A DNA stretch of 15,226 nucleotides from Actinomycetota bacterium (lineage in GTDB: Bacteria; Actinomycetota; Thermoleophilia; Gaiellales; Gaiellaceae): NCBI GenBank assembly GCA_013821525.1, contig JACDGR010000036.1:1-15226 (forward strand), written 5' to 3'. The stretch's first letter is position 1; each line of letters begins with the position of its first letter. Below are positions 6,222 to 13,196 of the stretch, in pieces. The position numbers were made by a program, and so were the translations under genes. The notes beneath the pieces were generated by a model. That model was given only the letters and a program-made list of their open reading frames with translations. It did not search any database and was not told where the DNA came from.

Positions 6222-6227
6222 TATACC
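6222..6227 (+). promoter_or_regulatory. Possible -10 element of the oxidase operon
   Basis: TATACC lies eight bases before the ATG at 6236, in an otherwise GC-rich stretch. No -35 match stands 16-18 bases upstream; instead the operator array ends at 6197. This arrangement suits an activator-dependent promoter. If correct, transcription would start at or next to the ATG, in keeping with the lack of a Shine-Dalgarno sequence there. Confidence 0.35.
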
Positions 6228-6235
6228 CCCGGCTG

Positions 6236-6904
6236 ATGGGGCCGAAGGGTATGAGGGTCGGCGGTGTCGTGCTCGGCGTGGCGCTCGTCACGGCCGTGCT
6301 CGTCATCTACATCGCGAGCTACCTCGTCGGCAACACGCCCGCGGTTCGTGCGACCACCAAACCAGGGTCGCCGCGGGACGTCAGTCTCTACATCCAGACG
6401 GTCGCAGCGGTCGGCCCGAAGCTCGCACCCCACCCCGACTGGGTCTCCTACCTGATTCGCGACCATGGTCGGTGGGTGCGCAGCACGGTCTGGACGCTCC
6501 CAGCGAACGCGACCGTGCACGTGACGATCCTCAACTACGACGGCGCGAGCGGGCTGCGCAACCCGTTCCTCGGTCAGCCGCAAGGTCTCGTCGGGCCTGA
6601 GCTCGTCGACGGCAAAGAGATCAAGGCGTTCCCACCCGGCCAGCCCTCGCACACCTTTGCGGTGCCGGAGCTCGGGATCCTCGTCCCGGTGGCGCCGGTG
6701 GCCGACGACGCGAAGAACCCCTGCGACGTCGCCCCGTGCACGATGGCGCAGGCGCACCGCACGATCACCTTCACCTTCAAGACCGGAAAGAAGGGCCACT
6801 ACCGCTGGCAATGCTTCGTGCCGTGCGCGGCCGGCTACATCCAGGGCTTTGGCGGGCCGATGCAAACGATCGGCTACATGGATGGGTTCTTGAACGTCGT
6901 CTGA
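6236..6904 (+). CDS. Membrane-anchored cupredoxin-like protein of the oxidase operon
   Basis: The 222-residue product has one N-terminal membrane helix (about residues 8-31), then an extracytoplasmic region. Its C-terminal half (about 90-222) looks like a cupredoxin barrel: TVHVTILNYDG, SHTFAVPELGI with a candidate ligand His139, TITFTFKTGKKGHYRWQC, and the loop C193-F-V-P-C197. The spacing resembles the CuA loop of oxidase subunit II, but the expected His and Met positions are Tyr201 and Gly204; Met209 and a second Cys pair (C163, C168) are nearby. It could be an electron carrier, a copper-delivery protein or a structural subunit. Its stop abuts the ctaC start, so the two are cotranscribed. 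ATG at 6251 is a possible alternative start. The cupredoxin fold is moderately sure; copper content is not. Confidence 0.75.
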   Translation: MGPKGMRVGGVVLGVALVTAVLVIYIASYLVGNTPAVRATTKPGSPRDVSLYIQTVAAVGPKLAPHPDWVSYLIRDHGRWVRSTVWTLPANATVHVTILNYDGASGLRNPFLGQPQGLVGPELVDGKEIKAFPPGQPSHTFAVPELGILVPVAPVADDAKNPCDVAPCTMAQAHRTITFTFKTGKKGHYRWQCFVPCAAGYIQGFGGPMQTIGYMDGFLNVV

Positions 6905-7774
6905 GTGATGGCTGCGTCGGCGACAACACACGGCGGGTCGGGCGGGCAGAACTACGGTCGGCTCTTCGTCATTCTCTGGATCGGGATCAGCGTCGTTGCG
7001 ACGCCGCTGACGACGATCGTCCTCGGTCGCAACATCCCGCCCGGAAACGGGAGCACCGAGGCCACGAGCCAGGTGCTCGACAACCAGGTTCTGCTCGCTG
7101 TCTCGACTCCGATCGCGGTCTTCGTCCTGCTCTTCCTCGGTTTCGCACTCACCGTTTTCCGCGCTCGCGGCCCCGAGCTCGTCGACGGGCCGCCCGTGCG
7201 TGGCGACAGTCGCATCCAGATTCTCTGGCTCGTCGTCACGACGACGACCGTGCTCTTCCTCGCCGCGTTCGGGACGTTCGAGCTGTTCGACGCCGCAGGT
7301 GCCGGCGCCGGACAGGGCCCGTCGCCCGCGTTCCTGCCGGACAAGCACGCGAGCGCACTCGACGTGCAGGTGATCGCGCAGCAGTGGGAGTTCACGTACC
7401 GCTATCCCGGGAGCGGCGGCGTGGAGACCCCTCATCTGGTCCTACCCGCGCACACGCTGATCCGCCTGCACGTCACGTCGCTCGACGTCGTGCATTCGTT
7501 CTGGGCGTACGAGCTCGGCGTGAAGGCCGATGCGAACCCCGGCACCGACAACGTCGTCTACGTGACGACGAACGGGCCGCGAAGCTTCCACATCAGGTGC
7601 GCGGAGCTGTGTGGGCTCTGGCACGGCTACATGTTCGACACCGGACGCGTCGTACCCGCCGCGCAGTTCGCTTCGTGGACGACCGCCCAGCAGGCGACGT
7701 TCAAGCCCGTGCAGCAGTACCTGCCGCCGTACGCGACGACCTACCTCCCCGACCCTCAACGGCGGGCCGGATGA
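6905..7774 (+). CDS. ctaC: Cytochrome c oxidase subunit II (CuA subunit)
   Basis: The 289-residue subunit receives electrons at its binuclear CuA centre and passes them to subunit I. Three hydrophobic helices (about residues 18-41, 60-85 and 103-127) precede the external cupredoxin domain. The CuA ligands are all present: H197 in VVHSFW and the full set C232-A-E-L-C236-x3-H240-x2-M243. The QQWEFTYRYP segment carries the aromatic residues usual for electron entry. No haem c motif (CxxCH) is fused at the C-terminus, so this is not a caa3-type subunit II. GTG at 6905 directly follows the previous stop; ATG at 6908 is equally possible. ctaD follows after 22 bases. Confidence 0.95.
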   Translation: MMAASATTHGGSGGQNYGRLFVILWIGISVVATPLTTIVLGRNIPPGNGSTEATSQVLDNQVLLAVSTPIAVFVLLFLGFALTVFRARGPELVDGPPVRGDSRIQILWLVVTTTTVLFLAAFGTFELFDAAGAGAGQGPSPAFLPDKHASALDVQVIAQQWEFTYRYPGSGGVETPHLVLPAHTLIRLHVTSLDVVHSFWAYELGVKADANPGTDNVVYVTTNGPRSFHIRCAELCGLWHGYMFDTGRVVPAAQFASWTTAQQATFKPVQQYLPPYATTYLPDPQRRAG

Positions 7775-7796
7775 TCCCGCAAGAGAAAGAGGTCAC

Positions 7797-9683
7797 GTGA
7801 CGGACGAGTTCGTTCCCCCGCGCAAGCGCACGGGCTGGCGTCGCCTGCTCGGGTACAACTTGCTCACGGCGTTGATCCTTGCGGTGGTCGGCTACTACGT
7901 CGGCTGGATCGCGGGTCACCACGTCACCGGGAAGAGCGTCGCGTACTTCAGCGACATCGACCAGAACGACATCTCGGTGTTCCTCGCCTACATCCTCGCG
8001 GTGATCGGCTTCCTGCTCGGGCTCGGATTCGGCGCCTACCCGTTCGCGCGTGTCCGCGGCTACCCCCCGTCGCTGCGTGAGAAGGAGAGCGAAGGCATCG
8101 GCCGGTACTTCAGCCTTTGCACCGACCACAAGGTCGTCGGCATCCAGTACCTGTTCGGGATCGGCGTGTTCTTCTTCATCGGCGGCGTGAACGCGATGCT
8201 GATCCGGTTCGAGTTGCTGCGGCCGAGCATGCAGGCGTTCCCGGCGGGCCAGTATCTGACGCTCGTCGGGCTGCACGGCACGATGATGATGGGGATCATG
8301 TCGAGCGCGATCCTCGGGCCGTTCGCGAACTACGTCGTCCCGCTGATGATCGGTGCCCGCCGGATGGCGTTCCCGCGCATCGAGTCGTTGACGTTCTGGA
8401 TCCTGATGGCAGCCGGCACGGTGCTGGCGACCACGGTCTTCTTTGGTGGCTTCCCGACGGGCTGGACCGGCTACCAGCCGTTGAACGACCAGGCGAACGC
8501 CGGCATGGACTCCTACATCGTCTTCTTCGCGCTCGTCGGGATCTCGATGACGCTGCTCGGCCTGAACATGATCGCGACGATCGTGACGATGCGCGCGCCC
8601 GGACTCACGTGGTCGCGTCTGCCGATCTTCTGCTGGGGCGTCCTCTCGACGGCGATCCTCAACCTGCTCGCAGCGCCGGTGCTCGTGGCAGTGCTCGGGA
8701 TGGCAATGCTCGACCGAACCGCACAGACGTCCTTCTTCCTACCGTCGGCCGGAGGCAGCCCGTACCTCTACGAGAACCTCTTCTGGGTGTTCGGCCATCC
8801 GGAGGTCTACATCCTCGCGCTGCCCGGCATGGGGATCGTGCTCGAGCTGCTGCCGGTCTTCGCGCGCAAACCACTCTGGGGCTACCGGCTCGCCGTCTCG
8901 GGTCTCCTGGGCGTCACCTTGCTCAGCTGGCTCGTCTGGCAGCACCACCTCTTCGTCAGCGGCATCAACAGCGACCTGCGGCCGTTCTACATGCTCTCGA
9001 CGGAGCTGATCTCGATCCCGACCGGATTCACGTTCCTCTGCGGGCTGATGACGCTCTGGCGCGGCCAGATCCGCTACACGGTTCCACTCCTGTTCTGCCT
9101 CGCGTGGTTCTTCAACTTCCTGATCGGCGGTCTCTCCGGGGTCTTCCTGTCCGACGTGCCGAGCGACACGACGACGCACGGCAGCTTCTTCTCGATGGCG
9201 CACTTCCACTACACGATCATGGGCGGCCTCGTCTTCGCGTTCTTCGCCGCCATCTACTTCTGGGTGCCGAAGATGTTCGGCCTGCAGCTGAACGAGCGGC
9301 TTGGGAAGATCCACTTCTGGACGATGTTCATCTCGTTCAACTCGACCTTCGCCCCGCTCTTCGTGATCGGCTTCCTCGATCAGCCGCGCCGGGCGGTCAC
9401 CTACGCGCCGTCGTTGCAGTTCCTGAACGACTGGGTGTCGATCTCCGCGTTCGTTCTAGGTGCGTCGATGCTCGTGTTCGTCGGCAATCTCGTCTACTCG
9501 CTCCTCTTCGTGCGCCTACCTGCGCCCGCAAACCCGTGGGACTCCCGCTCGCTCGAATGGCAGCTCCCGTCGCCGGTGCCCGTGCACAACTTCGACCGGA
9601 TCCCCGTGATCGCCGGTGACCCGTACGACTACGGCTCGGCTGCACCGCCCGTTGCTGTCGTGCCTGCCGGGGGTGTGTCGTGA
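7797..9683 (+). CDS. ctaD: Cytochrome c oxidase subunit I with N-terminal membrane extension
   Basis: The 628-residue catalytic subunit reduces O2 to water. Haem and copper ligands are intact: H160 in GLHGTMMMG (low-spin haem), H334 and cross-linked Y338 in FGHPEVYIL, H383-H384 in WQHHLFVSG (CuB), and H469 and H471 in AHFHY (the two haems). E336 of GHPEVY marks it as A1-type by the usual scheme. Two features are odd. About 100 residues with two extra membrane helices precede the core, which starts near GRYFSLCTDHK. The D-channel entrance Asp is Arg189 (GARRMAFPR) and the K-channel Lys is Thr412 (IPTGFTFL) by alignment from memory. GTG at 7797 follows GAAAGAGG by four bases, which decides the start. 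The stop overlaps ctaE by four bases. Confidence 0.95.
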   Translation: MTDEFVPPRKRTGWRRLLGYNLLTALILAVVGYYVGWIAGHHVTGKSVAYFSDIDQNDISVFLAYILAVIGFLLGLGFGAYPFARVRGYPPSLREKESEGIGRYFSLCTDHKVVGIQYLFGIGVFFFIGGVNAMLIRFELLRPSMQAFPAGQYLTLVGLHGTMMMGIMSSAILGPFANYVVPLMIGARRMAFPRIESLTFWILMAAGTVLATTVFFGGFPTGWTGYQPLNDQANAGMDSYIVFFALVGISMTLLGLNMIATIVTMRAPGLTWSRLPIFCWGVLSTAILNLLAAPVLVAVLGMAMLDRTAQTSFFLPSAGGSPYLYENLFWVFGHPEVYILALPGMGIVLELLPVFARKPLWGYRLAVSGLLGVTLLSWLVWQHHLFVSGINSDLRPFYMLSTELISIPTGFTFLCGLMTLWRGQIRYTVPLLFCLAWFFNFLIGGLSGVFLSDVPSDTTTHGSFFSMAHFHYTIMGGLVFAFFAAIYFWVPKMFGLQLNERLGKIHFWTMFISFNSTFAPLFVIGFLDQPRRAVTYAPSLQFLNDWVSISAFVLGASMLVFVGNLVYSLLFVRLPAPANPWDSRSLEWQLPSPVPVHNFDRIPVIAGDPYDYGSAAPPVAVVPAGGVS

Positions 9684-10360
9684 GCGAAGTCACAGCGAAC
9701 GAGTCGGCCTACGAGATCGTCGAGTCGGAGCCGGCGGAGCTCCTTGGTCGCAACCTCGGCTCAGCCGGGCACCTGCTCGCGAGCGCGACAGCGTTCTTCT
9801 TCCTCGCGTTCGTCTTCGCCTACTTCTACCTCCGCTCCCTGAACAACGCCGGCATGTGGCGTCCCAACCACGTCCACCCGTCGATCACGCTCGGAACGAT
9901 CGTGACCGCGCTCGTCGCCGCCGCCGCACTCGTCGTGCGGCTCGGCCTCGCAGACCAGCGAGTCGGGCGTCGCGTGCAGTGCCGGACGAAGGGTGCGATT
10001 GCCCTCGCGCTCGGGGTTGCGGCAGTCGTGCTGCAGATCGTCGAGTGGGAGTCGATCGACTTCGGGCCTGCGAGCGGCGGCTATGCGAGCGTGTTCTTCG
10101 GCTGGACGGCGGCACTCATGCTCTTTCTGCTCGGGACGATCTACTGGCTCGAGACGCTGCTCGCGACCGCCTATCGCTACCGCAACGTGCCCCACAACAA
10201 CCCGCCTCCCGGTGAGGCGTCGGGCGACCGGTACCGGACGGGGCACGACATTATCGAGCCCCTCTCGCTCGTGACGCCGGGTCTCGAGGCGCTCACCTTC
10301 TACTGGTCGTTCCTGGCGGGCATCACGGTGCTTGCCTGGGTCGTCCTCTATCTGCTCTGA
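9680..10360 (+). CDS. ctaE: Cytochrome c oxidase subunit III
   Basis: The 226-residue membrane protein has five predicted helices (about residues 26-50, 69-92, 105-127, 136-163 and 202-226), the short form of subunit III common in bacteria. It stabilises subunit I and supports proton uptake. Family features include FFFLAFVFAYFYLR in the first helix, the acidic VEWESIDF segment, GYASVFFGWTAAL and the closing GLEALTFYWSFLAGITVLAWVVLYLL-type helix with LxFYWxF. The GTG start overlaps the ctaD stop (GTGA), implying translational coupling. A polar loop rich in Asn, Pro and Asp (about 172-198) separates the last two helices. Assignment rests on these features plus its place directly after ctaD. Confidence 0.88.
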   Translation: MSEVTANESAYEIVESEPAELLGRNLGSAGHLLASATAFFFLAFVFAYFYLRSLNNAGMWRPNHVHPSITLGTIVTALVAAAALVVRLGLADQRVGRRVQCRTKGAIALALGVAAVVLQIVEWESIDFGPASGGYASVFFGWTAALMLFLLGTIYWLETLLATAYRYRNVPHNNPPPGEASGDRYRTGHDIIEPLSLVTPGLEALTFYWSFLAGITVLAWVVLYLL

Positions 10361-10369
10361 GAGCACGCA

Positions 10370-11257
10370 GTGGCGTGGATCTCGAGCGCGGCCACCTGGC
10401 TCGTCGAGCCTCTTCCGCTCGTGGTCGCAGCCGTGCTCTACGTGCTCGGCGGCCGCCGCCGGGCGGCACGCAGGCCGATGCGCGCTGTCGAGCGTTGGCG
10501 CGTTGTGTCGTTCTGGGCGGGGCTCGGGACGATCGCTCTTGCGCTCGACTCGCCCCTCGATCGGTGGGCGGAGACCTCCTTCACGGCCCACATGGTCCAG
10601 CACGTCCTGCTCCTGACGGTCGCGCCGCCCCTGTTCGTGCTCGCGGCGCCCTGGTCGCGCATGTGGCGACCCTTACCGCTCGGCTTTCGCCGCTCGTTCG
10701 CGCGCGCCCTTGCGCTCGCACCTGGCGCACGGCCTCTGCGCGTTCTGGCGCGCCTCGTGATGCGTCCGTTGACGGGACTCGTCCTCTTCTGCGCGAACCT
10801 CGCCGTCTGGCACCTGCCAGTGCTCTTCGACCTGAGCTTGCGCTCGCAGTCGGCGCACCTGCTCGAGCACACGCTCTTCTTCACGACCGGCCTTCTGCTC
10901 TGGGCGCAGCTACTGGACTCGCCGCCGTACCGCAGCCATGTTCGGCAGCTGCACCGCGCTGCGCTCGCGATCATCGCGATGCTCGTCGGCTGGGTGATCG
11001 CAGTCGTGCTCGCCTTCGCGACGGCTCCGTTCTACGCACCGTATGCGGCACTTGCGCACCGGCCGTTGGGCCTCTCCGCGCTTGCCGACCAGCAGCTTGC
11101 CGCCGGTGTGATGTGGGTTCCCGGCTCGCTCACGCTGACGATTGCGATCGTCGCCTGCTTCTATCGCGCTCTCGCTCCCGAGCCCACCGCCGAAGCGGTG
11201 CGCCGCGGTGCGCGGGTTGCACCTGCACCTGTGACCGTGACCATCGACCCGTGCTGA
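10370..11257 (+). CDS. ctaG: CtaG-type cytochrome c oxidase assembly protein
   Basis: The 295-residue polytopic protein (about seven hydrophobic helices) matches the Bacillus-type CtaG family of oxidase assembly factors, which is unrelated to the proteobacterial Cox11-type CtaG. Landmarks are LDSPLDRWAETSFTAHMVQH with the conserved His, LLLTVAPPLFVLAAP, the AVWHLPVLFD segment, LEHTLFFTTGLLLWAQLL and QQLAAGVMWVPGS. The conserved His, Glu and Met residues near membrane faces may handle copper, which is suspected but unproven for this family. GTG at 10370 comes nine bases after the ctaE stop. The Shine-Dalgarno sequence of the next gene overlaps its stop. The C-terminal 30 residues are a polar tail with TVTIDPC at the end. 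Confidence 0.88.
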   Translation: MAWISSAATWLVEPLPLVVAAVLYVLGGRRRAARRPMRAVERWRVVSFWAGLGTIALALDSPLDRWAETSFTAHMVQHVLLLTVAPPLFVLAAPWSRMWRPLPLGFRRSFARALALAPGARPLRVLARLVMRPLTGLVLFCANLAVWHLPVLFDLSLRSQSAHLLEHTLFFTTGLLLWAQLLDSPPYRSHVRQLHRAALAIIAMLVGWVIAVVLAFATAPFYAPYAALAHRPLGLSALADQQLAAGVMWVPGSLTLTIAIVACFYRALAPEPTAEAVRRGARVAPAPVTVTIDPC

Positions 11258-11267
11258 GGTGAAGCCC

Positions 11268-11411
11268 ATGACTCCGATCGCCGACCACTTCCTCACCAGT
11301 TCGATTCTGACCCTCGCGATGCCGATCGGCCTGCTCGTCCTCGTCGGCCTCTACTGGGCGCTGCTCCTGCGCCGGCGCTCGGCGGGAACGCGCACCGGCA
11401 AGGTCGAGTGA
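11268..11411 (+). CDS. 47-residue single-helix protein of the oxidase operon
   Basis: An ATG at 11268 opens 47 residues ending at TGA (11409-11411). GAGGTGA (11255-11261) overlaps the ctaG stop and lies six bases before the ATG, one of the best ribosome-binding sites in the operon. The product has one membrane helix (about residues 10-34, with MPIGLLVLVGLYWALLL) and a basic tail RRRSAGTRTGK, suggesting N-out, C-in topology. It sits between ctaG and the Sco gene, ten bases from the latter. The likeliest role is a small accessory subunit or assembly peptide of the oxidase, like the small subunits known in other haem-copper oxidases. I do not recognise the family. Confidence 0.75.
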   Translation: MTPIADHFLTSSILTLAMPIGLLVLVGLYWALLLRRRSAGTRTGKVE

Positions 11412-11421
11412 GGTTCGCCAG

Positions 11422-12057
11422 GTGAAGGTGCGCCTGACGCGGCGCGCTGCCGCGGGAGTCCTCGCGGCGGCGCTGCTCGGAGGCTCGGCAGGAGGCGTGC
11501 TCGCGGCGCGTCTGCACGGCCGTGCGGCCGTGCGGCCCGCTGCCCTCCACGGCCAGATGACCTGGGCGGCGGGTACGCGGCGGGCACCGGCGTTCGCACT
11601 CCGTGACCAGTCCGGTGTGCTCGTCTCGCCCGCTCGGCTGCGCGGTGCGCCCGTCGTCCTCACCTTCCTCGACTCGAAGTGCACCGAGGTCTGCCCACTC
11701 GAAGGGCGCGAGCTCGCGGCGGTGCTGCAGAGCTTGCCGGCGTCCACGCGGCCGTCGCTCGTCGTCGTCAGCGTCGACCCGGCCGGCGACACGCCGGCAT
11801 CGATCGCCGTCGCCATGAAGAAGTGGGGCCTCGCAGGACCCTGGCGGTGGCACTGGCTGCGCGGCTCGCAGAGCCAGCTTGCTGCCGTCTGGAAGGAGTA
11901 TGGGGTGGAGGTCGAGCCGACGTCGAACGACATCGTCCACGGCCTGGCGCTCTACCTGATCGACGGCTCGGGCGACGAGCGCAGCGGGTACCTTTTCCCG
12001 TTCCTTCGCGGGTTCATGCGCTCCGACCTGGCACAGCTGGCAGCGACGAGGACGTGA
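11422..12057 (+). CDS. Sco1/SenC-family copper chaperone
   Basis: The 211-residue protein has an N-terminal signal or anchor (about residues 7-29, with an RR pair before the hydrophobic stretch) and a thioredoxin-fold domain. The copper-binding motif is C87-T-E-V-C91 in LDSKCTEVCPLEG, and the partner ligand His173 is in SNDIVHGLALYLID. VVVSVDPAGDTP is the typical Sco strand and loop. Sco proteins deliver copper to, or reduce, the CuA site of subunit II outside the membrane. As last gene of the oxidase operon it fits this role for the CtaC encoded at 6905-7774 and perhaps for the cupredoxin at 6236-6904. GTG at 11422 is ten bases after the previous stop. A GC-rich hairpin follows 21 bases after the stop. 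Confidence 0.93.
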   Translation: MKVRLTRRAAAGVLAAALLGGSAGGVLAARLHGRAAVRPAALHGQMTWAAGTRRAPAFALRDQSGVLVSPARLRGAPVVLTFLDSKCTEVCPLEGRELAAVLQSLPASTRPSLVVVSVDPAGDTPASIAVAMKKWGLAGPWRWHWLRGSQSQLAAVWKEYGVEVEPTSNDIVHGLALYLIDGSGDERSGYLFPFLRGFMRSDLAQLAATRT

Positions 12058-12078
12058 TCGACGCATTCGGCCCGGCGC

Positions 12079-12107
12079 GCGAAAGCCCGCCGACGGCGGG
12101 CCTTCGC
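12079..12107. terminator. Hairpin between convergent operons, probably a bidirectional terminator
   Basis: GCCCGCC (12085-12091) pairs with GGCGGGC (12095-12101) around GAC. Past one A-C mismatch, GCGAA (12079-12083) pairs with TTCGC (12103-12107). The stem has 12 pairs and only short T content (CTTCGC on plus, TTTCGC on minus). It lies between the Sco gene and the end of the 49-residue gene, where both operons should stop. Confidence 0.6.
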
Positions 12108-12130
12108 AGCTGCGTTCTGCGTGCAGCTCC

Positions 12131-12158
12131 CTAGAACCGTGTGACTAGAACTGTGCGA
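12131..12158. repeat. Tandem 14-base repeat across a stop codon
   Basis: CTAGAACCGTGTGA (12131-12144) is followed at once by CTAGAACTGTGCGA (12145-12158), with two mismatches. Each copy contains CTA, which on the minus strand is a TAG stop. The inner copy supplies the stop of the 49-residue gene. It looks like a small slippage or duplication event at that gene's end. Confidence 0.7.
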
Positions 12159-12294
12159 TCCGGTTCGGCAGGTCCCAGGCAACGCGGATCAGTTCCGCCT
12201 CCGCCTCGACCGCGGTCTGCGGACGCGGCTGGGCCGGGCTGCGCTTGCCGGTCAGACGGCGGGGTGCCGTGCTGTCCCACGAGAGACGGTTCAT
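12145..12294 (-). CDS. 49-residue protein of unknown function, last gene of the RHH-DUF4097 operon
   Basis: The ATG at 12294 overlaps the stop of the DUF4097 gene (ATGA) and follows AGGAGGT (12301-12307) by six bases, the strongest ribosome-binding site in the window. Such coupling makes a chance frame unlikely. The product starts MNRLSWDSTAPRRLTG, continues with a Pro- and basic-rich stretch, and ends in a probable amphipathic helix, VEAEAELIRVAWDLPNRIAQ. There is no signal peptide or membrane segment. I do not recognise a family. The stop TAG (12145-12147) lies in a tandem 14-base repeat. Its place suggests a partner of the DUF4097 protein or of the RHH regulator; that is inference. Confidence 0.72.
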   Translation of the reverse strand: MNRLSWDSTAPRRLTGKRSPAQPRPQTAVEAEAELIRVAWDLPNRIAQF

Positions 12295-13169
12295 GCGTGC
12301 ACCTCCTGCGAGCTGTCGGATGAGGATGGGTACCCGGCGTCCGCAGCGGGTGCGGGTGCGCGGGTGATCTGGATGTCACCGCTGACGGTCTTGGCGCGGA
12401 TCTCGACGAGCGGGCCGTCGCCGGCCGGTGCGTCCGAGGAGACCTCGAGCTCGGAGCTCGTGTCGCCGCTGACCGTCGTGCAATCGAGGAAGACCTTCGA
12501 GCCGCGTCGCACCCCGATGTGCACGTCGCCCGAGACCGAGTGCGCCGAGATCGTGCCGCGCAGCACGGCGCCGTGCTGCTGGTCGCCGCTGACCGTGCCG
12601 GCGTTCACGTCGCCGTAGGCCTCGTCGATCCAAACGTCACCCGAGGCGCTCGTCACCGACACCGCTCCGCGCGCCGCGTCGATCGCGATGTCGCCCGACG
12701 CCGATTGCACCGAGACGCCGTCGCGGACGAAGCGAGCGCGGACGTCACCGCTCGCCGTCTTGACGCTCAGCTCGCCATCGATGCGCTCGAGCGCGACGTC
12801 GCCCGACGCGCTGGCGATGTTCGCACCGCCCAGCGTGCCGCCGACGGAGACGTCAGCGGACTTCGTGCGGACGGACAGACCGGAGCCGTGCGGGGCGCGA
12901 ACACGGAGCGTGATCCCCTGCCGGCCGAAGAACGACCCGAAGTTGAAGCCGCCCCGGCGCTGCGGGATGTCGATTAGCAGGTGCGGCCTTCCCTGCTGCT
13001 CGCGGAGCTCGAGCCGCGCCTCGTCGACGAACTGCTGCGAATCCTCGTCGTGCGCGATCAGCTCGAGCTCGACGTGAGTCGCGTCGTCGGTCGTCTCGAC
13101 TTCGATCTCGCCCGTGGGGAGCCGCACGTCGAGCTCGACCGGACCGCTGACCTCGAATTGCCTTTTCAT
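12291..13169 (-). CDS. DUF4097-family beta-strand repeat protein
   Basis: The 292-residue protein opens MKRQFEVSGPVELDVRLPTG with no signal peptide, then has a beta-rich region. From about residue 103 to 275 it shows at least eight repeats of the type S/T-A/V-S-G-D-V/I, roughly 20 residues apart: SASGDV, TASGDV, SASGDI, SASGDV, TVSGDQ, SVSGDV, TVSGDT and TVSGDI, plus a degenerate TKSADV. This is the signature of DUF4097, thought to form a right-handed beta-helix or solenoid; its biochemical role is unknown. AAGGAGG (13181-13187) sits 11 bases before the ATG. The RHH regulator gene ends 27 bases upstream and the 49-residue gene overlaps the stop. The lack of a signal sequence suggests a cytoplasmic protein. 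The C-terminal 25 residues are Ala-, Pro- and Ser-rich and probably disordered. Confidence 0.9.
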   Translation of the reverse strand: MKRQFEVSGPVELDVRLPTGEIEVETTDDATHVELELIAHDEDSQQFVDEARLELREQQGRPHLLIDIPQRRGGFNFGSFFGRQGITLRVRAPHGSGLSVRTKSADVSVGGTLGGANIASASGDVALERIDGELSVKTASGDVRARFVRDGVSVQSASGDIAIDAARGAVSVTSASGDVWIDEAYGDVNAGTVSGDQQHGAVLRGTISAHSVSGDVHIGVRRGSKVFLDCTTVSGDTSSELEVSSDAPAGDGPLVEIRAKTVSGDIQITRAPAPAADAGYPSSSDSSQEVHA

Positions 13170-13196
13170 CTGATCCGATTCCTCCTTGGCTTATGG

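Noticed and set aside
6107..7435. Minus-strand frame of 442 codons opposite the cupredoxin and ctaC genes
   Set aside because: Charged repetitive product with no motifs, antisense to a complete CuA subunit; it would also cross the regulatory gap.
8117..9619. Plus-strand frame of 500 codons inside ctaD
   Set aside because: Out-of-phase reading of ctaD with an Arg-, Asp- and Pro-rich product; ctaD contains every haem and copper ligand.
12350..12870. Possible DNA tandem-repeat array in the DUF4097 gene
   Set aside because: The regularity is at protein level (SGD motifs about every 20 residues). The codons between differ, so this is a solenoid protein repeat and not a CRISPR or satellite array.
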